A stretch of 64,000 bases of DNA, taken from contig JBHGNT010000003.1 in assembly GCA_043228905.1 (NCBI GenBank), positions 13,330,001 to 13,394,000 on the forward strand, in the 5' to 3' direction. Origin of the DNA: Azolla caroliniana (Eukaryota > Polypodiophyta). Position 1 is the stretch's first letter. Every line of letters begins with the position of its first letter. Below the pieces are notes generated by a model. The model searched no databases. It was not told where the DNA came from and saw only the letters and a list, made by a program, of their open reading frames with translations. The translations under genes and the position numbers were made by a program. Shown one piece after another: positions 54,301-64,000 of the stretch.

Positions 54301-56525
54301 GAATACCTCACATATGAGGACACCAAGTATGCTTTTCAAGAAATCCTACAAGGTTGTAGCTTTCAAGAACTCCTAAAGAGGACAGAATCATCATCAATAA
54401 CACTAGTCATGCTCTTTGCTCATCCACTTGACCACTGAACCAAACTCATCTATGATCTAAAAAGTGAAATTTTGAAACAAGTTTAGTTTTCTCTTTCAGA
54501 TTTCACTTTTTCTATATGTTCAATCATTTTAAAATCTCCAATCTACACAACTAGGGAGAGTACTTTGAAGCATTTGCTGTTCTGTGAACATTAATAATCA
54601 TCATCTCTCTGAGATACTCGGGACATCTTTCACCCAGTATCGCATGATACGAGAGAAAGCTAAGGAAACAAGTAATAGATTGTGTAGCCCACTCCCAGCC
54701 AACTTAAGCACAAAGGTGATAAATTTAATAAGCTATACCAACCACTCAAAGAGGGAAAATGGGCAAATTGTCTATGAAGGCTCAATGATCATTCAAGCAT
54801 TCCAATTATTTAAACCCGCAGTTACATCCTAGGATCTACTATGATTCCTTCTTCTTTTTTTATTGTGTATCCCAGTTCTCAGTTGCAGGAACAGTTCACC
54901 TACACTTTGGGTTCAAAACAACTAAGTGTTGGCACAATCTGAGATATAATTGGCTCAACATGTACAACACAAGTTAGAACTTAGATGCATATACCCCAAT
55001 TATAGTATTAGGATTTGACGCTCTCTGCCATCACCCTGTGGCCAAAACTATGACCTTGATTGTGAATGTGGAATGCTTTTTTAATTCAAACTTGATCATC
55101 CAATTGGTACATCATGGACAAATAAAATTTAACGATTTCTGGTGGAATACAATGCCTTTCACATGATTTCATTGCAAAGCACATGCACATGGAAAACATG
55201 GCAAGAAAAAATCGATGAGTTTTCAGAGATATTAGAAGATTTGAAAACATTTTAAAATTTGCAGGAATTTCAAAGAGAAAAGTTGTGTGCATGCTAATGT
55301 AAATAAAGAGCTATGTAAGCAAATTTAAAGTGCAATAGCTGTGAAATATGCAAGTGGAAGAATTTTATGGGTTGGGTATTTGTTGAAAGCATGATTACTA
55401 TGCACATCCATTTTTATGTTCTCGACACACTGATGCGCACTAAACAACGTACACATGGTGCATATAGTTATGCAGTAAAGGACAAGGGTATCACCTCAAG
55501 ACATCTTACATTGGATAAAAATAGAAAATTCTGTATCAAGGTTTTGGAATAAGAAACTAATCTAAAAACGTTGTAAGGGTCTGGCATGATAAAAATAAAG
55601 CAACACAGCTTTCATTTGTAGCAATGTGCTGGTTCATGTAAGATCAAGTTGCACACATAGATTATATGCCAAGAATATGAAACCATCCATTTTCCTATTC
55701 AGCAGTTCTCCACATCCCCACCTTCTAGAACATAACTCAGGCCCCTGCCAGCCAATTTGAACCCAGACTTAGAGACTTGCCTTAAAATGAAAAAAATGGC
55801 ATGTAAATTATGGAAAGCAATAGGAAGAGAGACATAGTCCAACAAAATCTAGTCAAATTATGTACATGCTGAAAATCAAATTTTAAATATCCATCAGAAT
55901 ACTTAAGAAATGATTGCTGGATATTCTGAAATCAGTATGTCCAAACTTAAGCAAGTCTCAGCGTTAAAGAATCTAACCGAACTATCTTGAAATTGTACTT
56001 ATTGGAAGTACTTTGGAATAATAATTTATGGAGAGTTTCTTCATGTACTTTCTCAGAAGAAAGTACATGAAGTGCTTATTGGAAGTGTGTATGTATATGA
56101 TTGCAGGTTAGTTATATTTGATTCTGCATCGTATGGACACGCAAGAAAACGAGAGAATCTGTTGTTGTTGTTGTTGTTGTTCTGTAACTTGGCAAAGTGG
56201 TGTGTGGTCTTCTGATCAAAAGACAGTATGTGAAGAGATGGCATGTTTTTCTTTATATGCAACGCAAGGCAGGCAGCAATAAAACATTAATTAATCTGAC
56301 AAGCTTAAATTCATGAAACCGAAATTCAAACAGAAACCGCATGGTGTGGTGATGAAGAAAAACAGGAAAAAGGGGAGAACCCACGGTGACAGGAGCATCG
56401 ACGCGCTGCACGTTGCTCTCCTCCACCAGGATCTCCATGGCCTTGAGGCACAACGCCTTCACCTCTCCTTCTTTCAAAGCCTCGCATCGTCGCAGCTGTT
56501 CAATCTGACGATCCAAGTCTGACAT
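48232..56525 (-). CDS. PPX: protein phosphatase 4 (PPX) catalytic subunit, eight exons
   Basis: Exons in transcript order: 56385-56525, 52729-52881, 52433-52495, 52259-52344, 50614-50689, 50278-50543, 50065-50143, 48232-48282 (with stop). The lengths sum to 915 bp, i.e. 304 residues, one fewer than I recall for Arabidopsis PPX. All introns are GT..AG and phases agree. It is a metal-dependent Ser/Thr phosphatase: GDIHG (D51, H53), GDFVDRG (D79), GNHE (N111), HGG (H161), RAHQ (H235) supply the metal ligands, and the tail ends KKPAPDYFL. The [20 protein letters not shown] start and [25 protein letters not shown] point to PP4, not PP2A or PP6. Start chosen at the only Met fitting the family N-terminus. 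PP4 acts with regulatory subunits in nucleus and cytosol. The sequence appears intact. Confidence 0.96.
48297..48354. repeat. (CT)n microsatellite at the last intron's 3' end
   Basis: A pure CT run of 58 bp on the plus strand, that is (AG)n in the transcript, ending 14 bases before the last exon's AG acceptor (transcript GAATTTCACTAAACAG then exon). Confidence 0.95.
48540..48990. repeat. 116-bp tandem repeat, four copies, in the last intron
   Basis: The word CTCATTGAGATCATG (last copy CTCATTGAGATTATT) begins at 48566, 48682, 48800 and 48914, spacing 114-118 bp. Shared flanks include TTGTCGAATACA and TTCAAAAAG.TCC. The 109-codon frame across it reflects the repeat and is not a gene. Confidence 0.88.
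51261..51566. repeat. 153-bp tandem duplication in intron 4
   Basis: Two adjacent copies start TGTTATGTATAC at 51261 and 51414 and share AATGCAGCCTCT.CAAGTCA, CAGTTTCAGCACTCTGAAC and ATATAATGGTATTAACTA. A few substitutions and small indels separate them. Confidence 0.9.
51633..52174. mobile_element. 542-bp terminal-inverted-repeat element (MITE-like) in intron 4 of PPX
   Basis: Termini AGCAATGGGCA and TGCCCATTGCT are perfect 11-bp inverted repeats. A perfect 10-bp duplication AGTTAAAATT flanks them (51623-51632 and 52175-52184). Sub-terminal GGTTTCGGT / ACCGAACCGAACC tracts extend the fold-back imperfectly. The interior is AT-rich (TTTAATTTAATGGTT words) with no ORF. A 9-11-bp target duplication is typical of Mutator-like elements, so a non-autonomous Mutator-type MITE is the best guess. 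Confidence 0.85.
53060..53450. repeat. degenerate 182-bp tandem repeat in intron 1
   Basis: GAACATATTG starts at 53077 and 53259. Both are followed by AAAGTCATGGT..CACTGTCAAAA and AATGAAGA.GAGGCAATTGA.GTG. A third, shorter copy (about 53440) is partial. Confidence 0.75.
53451..56384. other. remainder of PPX intron 1
   Basis: AT-rich intronic DNA of about 2.9 kb. No domain-bearing frame, LTR or TIR was recognised. A (GTT)n run lies at about 56159-56180. Confidence 0.6.
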
Positions 56526-56531
56526 CTTCTG

Positions 56532-56564
<33 letters not shown>

Positions 56565-56905
56565 TGAAACGCAGGGATGCGGCAGAGAGAGAGAGAGAGA
56601 GAGAAGAGAGAAAGCCACGCAGGTTAGGCTAGGATGGCTTCGGCTTCCGCTTCCGCTTCGTTAACCTACACTACATAATATACATACATACATACATACA
56701 TACATACATACATACATACATACATACAGCAAACAAACAGACAGACAGACAGTAGTAGTAGTAGTGGTAGTAGTACTTACTCCTTTACTACTTACTTACT
56801 TACTGTCCCGCCGCCGCCTGCCTTGTTCTGTTTTGTTTGTTTACGATTACGAGTTTGCGTGTGGAGAAGAGAATGATGGTGGTTCAAATGGAAGAAACCA
56901 CATAC

Positions 56906-56942
<37 letters not shown>

Positions 56943-57180
56943 TGTCGTTTGTATTGTTGATTATTGAGCAGCAGCAGAGCAAGCGCAAGAGCAAGAGCAA
57001 GCGCAAGATGAAGAGCAGAAGGGCAGGAGGGAGGGAGGAAAGAAAAGGAAGGAAAAAAGAAATTAAATAAAGAAAAGAAAAGAACTCTCCCCCTCCCACA
57101 ATCATCCATCCATCCCAATCATAATAAACAATACAGCAAAATACACAACCAGCATACATATTTTCGTATACACACACACA
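56526..57180 (-). promoter_or_regulatory. PPX: PPX 5' leader and promoter region, microsatellite-rich
   Basis: Directly upstream of the PPX start codon, simple repeats are stacked: (TTTC)n at about 56536-56566, (GA)n at 56586-56604, (CATA)n at 56682-56729, (GTA)n near 56752-56775, and (GA)n at 56908-56940. In transcript orientation the GA runs are CT runs, like the pyrimidine patches and GAGA-type motifs common near plant core promoters. I saw no convincing TATA box. The 108-codon frame 56792-57118 is a product of these repeats. Confidence 0.55.
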
Positions 57181-58445
57181 ACACTTACACATACCTAAAT
57201 TGCAGCTTAAATGGCTTCACAGTTTAGGCTTATAGGACATTTTCTAAATCAGAAGATTATAACCTATTAACATAATTAGTTATGACTGATTTTCTTCTTT
57301 TCTGGATTTATAACTGGGAGTTAGTTCTTTGGTTCGAAAACTCTTTGTTTTAAAGAATTGTTCAAAAGTTAACCTAGAATATTTGCTTTGCACCTACCCC
57401 AAAAACCATGAAACCACATCTTAACGACTTATCCATTTTTAAATCTCTTAAAGAGTTTGGTTCGAGTTTCGAAAACTCTCGAACAGTTTGGTTTAAACGT
57501 TTTTGCATTTTGGCTTGGTTTGAAACACCCAAGTCGAATCGAATCATTGTTGATTGCTAGTAGTACAAATCGTAGCCCAAACATCCCTTTGGATTCGTCA
57601 CATCATCAAGAAGAGAGTATGTGATATATTGGGTTCACCATATGTTTCCATTTTTACAATTCTACGACTCGTGTCACATCACGAATCTCAACGGTGTACA
57701 TTAATCAAGCCATGAAGGGTTTGATGGAATCCAAGATGAAGCTTAATATTGTGCAAGTTAACATGTGGATGTGTTTTTGTTACTGTCATAACATTAAGAA
57801 CTAGTATTAAAGGTCAATTCTAATCTATTTAATGGTGGGATAACTCGGAAATGGTTATCCTATGACTTAGGACATATGGGAACGAACACATGGTCATCGA
57901 GGAGCCTACGGAATTTTGTTATATGAAGGGATTAGCTACCTTGTCAGATACAGTATATTTAGACACATCGTAAAGACTCTACTTGAGAAGCATAGCTCTA
58001 TTATTTAACATATAAGGTATGTTGGACTTCTCAAGTAGAATTGAATGCCATATATAGTGGTATGTTATGTTGATGGAAGGTTCTGCATTTGTCACTATGA
58101 TATACTACAATATGCCAACAATATACTACGATAATATTTGTTTACTTCCAATATGCCATATACATGCAAAGAACGATGACGATTGAGCATGATGAAGTAG
58201 TTGTAATTGTTGGTACAATGTAACAATATGTAAGTACCCTCTCCTTGTAGCAGTATTGGACAACCATCACTTTTACTTTCTCCTTTCTAATCATTACTAT
58301 TGTACATGTCACTGTGATATATTGAAAAGTTCCCAACAATATGGAATATAAGTTTGAAATTGACAAGATCAACCAAATGGATATAATCTCTATCTGAGGC
58401 CATCAATGTTCATAAAAGAGGTGAGCAAGAAACGCTATTATATGT
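57181..58445. other. intergenic, no gene recognised
   Basis: AT-rich sequence upstream of PPX. ATATACTACAATATGCC-type words repeat near 58095-58160. No frame of note, LTR boundary or tRNA was recognised. Confidence 0.55.
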
Positions 58446-59692
58446 TGTTGAGAATCAAGCTCAACTTGGTCTAGTGTGTGAACTCACCTTGAGAGTGAAT
58501 AGACACTCCAACGGTCAAGAGTCACCATTATGTCACCTCTTTGTATTCTAGCATTTAGTATGAGTCATAGAATCATATTCTATGACACATAATGTTGGGA
58601 GACAGGTCCCTCCGGATGGGAAGGGAGAAGAACAGTGCCGACGAACAATCTCGGCCGAGGCTGAAACCGGAAGAGGAGTACCCGGCTACAGAGAGCCGGA
58701 TGATACAGACTCGGTGTGAACCGGATGAGGAGTACCCGGCTACGGAGAGCCGGATGGTGCAGACCCGGTGTGAACCGGATGAGGAGTACCCGGCTACGGA
58801 GAGCCGGATGATACAGACCCGGTGTGAACCGGATGAGGAGTACCCGGCTACGGAGAGCCGGATGGTGCAAACCCGGTGTGAACCGGATGAGGAGTACCCG
58901 GCTACGGAGAGCCAGCCGGATGACGCAGACCCGGTGAGAACCAGATGAGGAGTACCCGGCTACGGAGAGCCAGCCGGATGACGCAGACCCGATGAGAACC
59001 GGAGGAAGAGACATATTCGTAAATATGTTTCTGAGAGCCCATCGAGGCTATATTTGTAAATAATCGAAAAGTCATATTAGTATAATTATGACTTAGGGCA
59101 AATATGTGTTGTGGTTGTCATTCTTCTTGTTGGTGCAAGAAAAGAGAGAGAGCGCGTAACTGTACAGAGAGGGAGAGAGAGAAAGAGGTCGTTGCCTCTA
59201 TTGTAACCGCCGCCTGTGGCGAAGGTCTATGAGCACGAGGTCGTTGCCTCAGTGAACTCACTGTTGTATATACTAGCCGAGTGATAGTGGTGGGCTGCCG
59301 TGGTTTTTTCCCTTAGTTTGGAGTTTTCCACGTAAACCTCCTGTGTATCTTCCTCTTCTTTGTGTCGTGTTTCATTTCCCGTTTTCTGTGTATGATCCTA
59401 AGCTCGGTTGTGGCCGAGCGTTGTGCATAAGGAGCCTTGAGTTCCAGTCACATAACTTATGAGCTTTCACGTTCCCCATGCTCCACGAGTCTTGTAGTTA
59501 ATGAAGAGAGAGGGTGACTATATAAAGCACCCTCCTCCCACCTTGTATTCAGTTGAGTCTTTCTCCTTTGTTAATATAATCTGCCTTGCGTATTCTCTGT
59601 GTATTATTCTTTGTCTCTCTCACTCTCTCTCTCATACACACACATAACTCACATCTCTTCCGCTTCACAAGAATCATATCCGATTCTTTACA
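58446..59692 (+). repeat. old LTR (TGTTGA family) interrupted by a solo LTR
   Basis: It starts TGTTGAGAATCAAGCTCAACTTGG, like the LTRs at 1330 and 16020, and probably ends ..GATTCTTTACA at 59692, flanked by TATGT (58441-58445) and TATGC (59693-59697), one mismatch. A TATA box GACTATATAAAG lies at about 59517-59528 and a perfect 10-bp palindrome GTCATAGAAT/ATTCTATGAC at 58564-58586. Without the nested insertion it is about 384 bp. No internal copia sequence adjoins, so it is a solo LTR. Confidence 0.7.
58593..59450 (+). repeat. solo LTR with six 54-57-bp U3 tandem repeats
   Basis: It starts TGTTGGGAGACAGGTCCC and ends ..GTTCCAGTCA, with a perfect duplication CATAA (58588-58592 and 59451-59455). 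Between about 58670 and 58995 four 54-bp units and two 57-bp units repeat a sequence containing GAGGAGTACCCGGCTACGGA. Because 54 and 57 are multiples of three they give an open repeat frame, which is not a gene. The conserved TATA region AGTCATATTAGTATAATTAT is near 59070. Confidence 0.93.
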
Positions 59693-59924
59693 TATGCCAT
59701 ATTGAATGGGAAGGTCTAATTGAAATATGTAAAAAAATCTTTGAAATAGAATGCATGGAAGTACCTTTGCAAACGAAAAAATGAAAATGAAGGACTTGTA
59801 GATATATTCCATGTAACTTTTCACATCAGCTTGGGTGAGTGTGCTAGACGTCTCTGCATAAAGATGCAAGACACATTAGAAGGTTTCGTTTGATGCATAT
59901 ACCATGGCTAGAGGGCAACTTTAG

Positions 59925-62885
59925 TCCTACGACTTAGTGCCTTTGCATTTGTCGGTGTCGGTGCTCCCAGGATGGCTTTAACCTTGTTCGAATCGACTAC
60001 AACCCCTTCCCAGCTCACGATATGCCCTAAGAGTGTGTCGTTGGTAACCCCCCGAAGGTGCACTTCGTTAGATTTAGGCTCAAGTGTGACATCCAACACT
60101 TTTCCAAGCATAACCGGAGGTGGTTAAGATGTTCATTATTTCTATTGTAGACGTGAAATCATCTAAGGTCACATGCATAAATCCTAGAATATACTTGCCG
60201 AATATCTCCATTATAATGCGCTAAAACATGGCCGGAGTTGTCTTAAGCCCGAACATCATGACTACAACGACAACCCCCCCCAACCCCCCATTCCATGACA
60301 AAAGTCATCTTCTCCTTGTCGGCCAGGTGCATTTGGATTTGGTTGTATCCGCTAAACCCATCCAGGAAACTATAAATCTCATGTCCGGCCACTACATCCA
60401 ATACTCCATGTGTAAAAGGCAACGGAAAGGCATTCATGAGAATGGCATCATTTAACTTCCCGTAGTCGACGCATACCCGGATTTTGCCATTTTTCTTCGG
60501 CACAACTACTATTGGGCTGAGCCATGTGGATTGATTTACCGGTCTCGACTCTCAACAACTTATCAATTTCCTCCACTTTGACGGGGTAGTTTAGATTCAT
60601 CCGGTATCGCCTCGGTATTACTGGCTTGGCGTCTTTGCTAAAATTTCGGATCAAGCCCTTTCATATCCTCATATGACCAGGCAAATACATCCCTATATTC
60701 TTTCAATAATTCTACCATTGATTTTCTCTCAATTAGTACCAATTCCTTTACTATATTGACCGACCAAGGGTCCTCTGATATCCCTAAATTTACCTCTTCC
60801 AATGTTGACGCCTTCACACACTGGGAGATGGCCATTTCCCTCTCCAATGCCTCTTGTGCATTATGTAACTCCCGGATGGCTTCCGAGTCCGACCCGCTTG
60901 AATCCTCCTCTGCTACCGCATCCTTCCCGAACACGTACGGGGGGTGATGGCTTCGACTATGTCTATCTCAAACAATAATTATTGTGGACGGTTTAATATT
61001 ATTCGTGGATTTTCTTTGAGATAACGGTCCACTTCCTCATCGGCTAAACCGACCAACATGTGGACTCCTTTGGTGTAAAACAATCTTATTTCTTTCGTGG
61101 TCGTCATGTGCTCCTGCGTTGGCACTCGAACTTTGATTTTCCCTTGTCGGAAGCTAATCCTAATTTTTTGCTAGCTCTGCTTTATGTGGGCCGTTTTCAA
61201 CCAAGGTCTTCCCAGCAGCATCAGATAAAGCTCCTGGTGCATCCAATTGCAAGACTACCGCGGATATTGTAAATGCATATTGTTAGGATCGAAACCGGCC
61301 ACAACCGGTTACTTGTATGTAAGTTCGGGTGCAAAAACGAAAATGATAGTGCATAGACAACAGGAAACATAAAATACAAAGACACAAATGTTTTACGTGG
61401 AAAACCCAAAAGGGAAAAACCACGGGAGTCCTCAAACTCTAAACTAGATCACTATAAGGGGAGGAGTACGACGAGACGCTCCAAGGCAACAACCTTAAGC
61501 TCTCCTTCGTCAAACAGATGGTTGTAGAGTTACTCACACACACACACACTCTCTCTCTTACACAGTTATAGAGGCAACTATCTTCTTTTTGTCTATACAC
61601 AATGATAAACTATAATGATTATCACACCTTTCTAACTACTTGCACTAAGTGTATATATACTCACATACATAGCAAACTATTTACAAATATAACCTCAATG
61701 AACACATCTAGACTATTTACAAATATAGTCTCCCGAATCGGTTATACAATCGATTCTTGGCCTCGGCCGAATTACCCATTGCTTCCATCTGATTTGGCTC
61801 GTACTCATCTTCCCATCCAGAGGGACCTGTTTTCCCAACACATATCCTCCCGATGTTATCTCTAATTGCCGGATAAGTCCCAGTGACCAGATAGAACTTG
61901 TGTCGGCCATCCAGAGACAGAATGGGCATGGCGCACATTCCCAGATGTCGATTGTGTCACATATCCTCTTGCTAATTACATTCACTCCTGACCCACCGTC
62001 GATTATCGCTTCGGGCACTTCCATTCCCCTGATGATCAAATTTACTACTGGATTTTGATCATCCAGTACGGTTGGTCCCATGGTTGGATTCGCAAAATGT
62101 ATCAGGGCCTCTAGTAGTTGTTCTTTCCTATGTATTGTTGTTACGGTCTTCGTGAACCGGGGTACTAATTTCAAAAGTCTAAATAACGGCATTGTAATAT
62201 GACAATAATTGTCTAATGCTAGCAAGGCCGGATCTTCCGTCGACGGTACTTCTTCTATCATCGACTTCTTCCCTTTGTCCTCCTCCGTCAATTCTTGGAG
62301 CATTCTTTCCATGTTTTCCTAGTTCGCCTTTTCCACCCATTGTTGCATCACCTCTGTGGTCAGCATGTTGACTGCCGATGCCTTTCCTTTCGCCTTTAAT
62401 GTACATTGGTTTATATAATACGGCTCTTGTCAAAAAAAGTAGCAATAGAGTTTCTAGGGCTCTTGTGATCCGGAAGCTTGTCACGCCACTTCCTCTTGCC
62501 CTCTGGGATTGTATTGGAATGCCTTGGCATACTACGGCTTTCTTCATTCCTCCGGAGCTCTTCTCTAGTCATGTGGCAAGTATCGACGATCGATTCTCAC
62601 TACACCGCCTTTGATCGTGGCTCCTATGTTGATCGGCAAATCCTTGCCGATCAAAATTCCTTCTTTCCTCTCGTCACCTCGTCGAAATCGCTCATCCGGC
62701 CAAAACTGGCCTTCATCCGACCTTCTTTCTTCTCTAGCTCGATTTGTCTTACTAGTGTCGTTGATTTGGTTAGTAAGTTATACTCGCACCAATCAATGGT
62801 ATGGGTTAGGGAATGGCATAATGCACAATGTGTTCTCATTGTACATGAAAAGAGTTACGTGCGGAAGCTCGTAGACAAAACCAAC
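59925..62885 (-). pseudogene. Ty3/gypsy gag-PR-RT fragment (gypsy-2-related) with solo LTR
   Basis: Minus-strand order: a gag zinc region CALCHSLTHTIDWCEYNLL (62780-62839) matching gypsy-2 CLLCQSTSHTMDRCEYNLL; protease EAIIDGGSGVNVISKRICDT and MADTSSIWSLGLIRQLEITS (61900-62100); the solo LTR; then ISQCVKASTLEEVNLGISED and EYRDVFAWSYEDMKGLDPKF (60650-60930), RVCVDYGKLNDAILMNAFPL and FLDGFSGYNQIQMHLADKEK (60300-60500), and RT end DTLLGHIVSWEGVVVDSNKV (59980-60040). Frameshifts and stops are numerous. RNase H and integrase are absent. Confidence 0.85.
61281..61840 (-). repeat. solo LTR (copia family of 4286/8885) inside a gypsy fragment
   Basis: On the minus strand it starts TGTTGGGAAAACAGGTCCCT and ends ..GGTTTCGATCCTAACA, with a perfect duplication CATAT (61276-61280 and 61841-61845). 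It lies between protease and the next gypsy segment, which are contiguous in gypsy-2. It lacks the long 54-bp repeat array. Confidence 0.92.
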
Positions 62886-62941
62886 TTCACATGATATTAA
62901 TAGAAAATATGTGTAGGGCTTAGTATTGCATCTTTAGCCTC

Positions 62942-63770
62942 TTAGCGCTCCGATTCTTTTGACTTTGCCTTGTCGGCACGTCCGATCGGGTCGGTCTTCG
63001 ACTTACCTTCTGCTCCTTGATCGACGCCCTTAAGCTCGATCGCTTGTCGTAGTCCCATCCTTGTCCTTAGTGCTCCGAAGTGTTGTTCTAGGAGTAGCTT
63101 TGTTAGGCAATTGGTGATGTTCACCTTAGTGTCGATCTTCCGGACTTCGAGCTTCTTCTCTGTTATGAGCTCTTGGATATGATGAAACTGCACCTCAATG
63201 TGTTTCGTCTTCGCGTGATAGATTGGGTTCCGAATGAGGTGTATTGCGCTCTGTGAGTCGCAATAGATGGTTGGGGTTGGGTGGTCGATTCGACTTGTCA
63301 CTGAGAAGTCTGTTGACAATCGGTGCATCTAGATTGCTTCCTTCGCTGACTCTAACACGGCTATGTACTTGGCCTCTGTGGTAGACAGGGTCGTGCACTC
63401 TTGCAGCTTCAACCTCCATGATATGGCGGCACTGCCATAGGTGAAAGAAACATAGCTTGATGTCGACTTCCGATTGTCTGTATTTTCGGCATAGTCGGAA
63501 TCGGTATAGCCTTCGAATTCAATCAGACTCACTTATCCGAAAGTCAGCTGCACATCTTTGATTCTTGTTAGATACTTGAAGATGTTCTTGGCGGCCTCCC
63601 AATGCTTCCGTCTTGGGTTTGACATGTACTGGCTGACGATCCCTACGACATATGCAAGGTCGGGTCGGGTCGCCACCATCGCGTACATGATACTTCTTAC
63701 AACCGATGCATAGGGTATATTTCCATTGAGCTCTCTCTCCTTATCCGTCAAAAGAGAGTCTCTGTTAGCT
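62942..63770 (-). pseudogene. copia RT C-terminus and RNase H fragment
   Basis: Minus-strand frames encode RT end (IPYASVVRSIMYAMVATRPD, YVVGIVSQYMSNPRRKHWEA), the RNase H start GYTDSDYAENTDNRKSTSSY, LQECTTLSTTEAKYIAVLES, and YCDSQSAIHLIRNPIYHAKT then KHIEVQFHHIQELITEKKLE. It is close to the copy at 43690-44690. At about 63770 homology stops within the TPL..L..RDS region. Stops and frame breaks make it inactive. Confidence 0.82.
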
Positions 63771-64000
63771 AGTTGGCTACAGGGTCGGAAGGTCGGAGTC
63801 AAACAAGTTTGAAAAGGTCGGAGTCGACAATGTTCTAAAGGACGAAGGAGTCGGAGTCAGATCATCGTGGCGGATCGATGAGTCAGCATTTACGAATTTT
63901 GCCAAGTAGTAAAAATATGTATTAGAGTTAGTTAGATAGTTTTGTAATAGTTCTTGTCGAACAAGGGCAAGTGTAATCTTGAGAAGAGACTCTCGGTCTT
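63771..64000. other. unassigned terminal segment
   Basis: It contains GGTCGGAGTC words and an AT-rich half with AGTTAGTTAGATAGTTTTG. It may be an LTR edge cut by the window end, but no boundary can be set. Confidence 0.35.

Noticed and set aside
56792-57118. Overlapping 77-108-codon frames upstream of PPX
   Set aside because: They are created by (GA)n and other microsatellites; composition is Arg/Glu or Leu/Ser low complexity.
58592-58948. 118-codon open frame of 18-residue repeats
   Set aside because: It is a by-product of 54-bp tandem units in the U3 of a solo LTR; it opens in both directions and starts at the LTR edge.
58670-58995. Regular repeats resembling a CRISPR-like array
   Set aside because: Units are contiguous tandem repeats without unique spacers, inside an LTR of a plant nuclear genome.

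Overview
The window reads as a piece of a large, repeat-rich plant nuclear genome. It holds one host gene, and almost everything else is LTR retrotransposon: Ty1/copia with order PR-INT-RT-RNaseH, and Ty3/gypsy with order PR-RT-RNaseH-INT. Many insertions are nested, and exact 5-bp target-site duplications (TSDs) can be read directly. Spliceosomal introns with GT..AG borders, a plant-type PP4/PPX phosphatase and TGGTATCAGAGC-type primer-binding sites support a land plant. The species cannot be read. The phosphatase departs from the angiosperm consensus as I remember it, and several gypsy families recall those of non-seed plants, so a fern, lycophyte or bryophyte is possible; this is a weak inference.

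Layout. 1-1754: 3' end of a copia element (+). 1755-3370: AT-rich repeats, a tRNA-like patch and a copia-type LTR (-). 3371-9691: a gypsy integrase fragment (-) split by a complete but dead copia element (4286-9450, TSD TAGAT). 9692-10730: 79-bp tandem repeat and low-complexity DNA. 10730-11678: another gypsy fragment (-). 11680-16380: a 5'-truncated copia (+) carrying a solo LTR (14289-14995, TSD GGATA). 16644-37969: an old gypsy element (-), here gypsy-1, split by gypsy-2 (19531-29583, +, TSD AGGTG), which has an extra coiled-coil ORF after pol, and by a very young copia element (30527-35970, -, TSD CTCCT) whose 281-bp LTRs differ at one position by eye. 37970-40668: a decayed gypsy (+). 40820-43180: a gypsy fragment (-) with a solo LTR (41036-41786, TSD GATAT) and a 442-bp tandem duplication. 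43185-45110: copia pieces in head-to-head inversion. 45111-48231: no gene seen.

48232-56525 (-) is the host gene, the protein phosphatase 4 (PPX) catalytic subunit: eight exons, 304 codons, every splice junction and metal ligand intact. Its introns contain a 542-bp terminal-inverted-repeat element, tandem duplications and a long (AG)n tract.

58446-59692 is an old LTR carrying a solo LTR (58593-59450, TSD CATAA). 59925-62885 is a gypsy fragment (-) with a further solo LTR (61281-61840, TSD CATAT). 62942-63770 is the end of a copia element (-).

Most elements are inactivated by in-frame stops and missense changes of the C-to-T/G-to-A type, as expected from deamination of methylated cytosine. 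The young copia at 30527-35970 is the exception: a single TAG interrupts one otherwise open gag-pol frame. The two most interesting objects are that element and the extra ORF (26275-29070) of gypsy-2.
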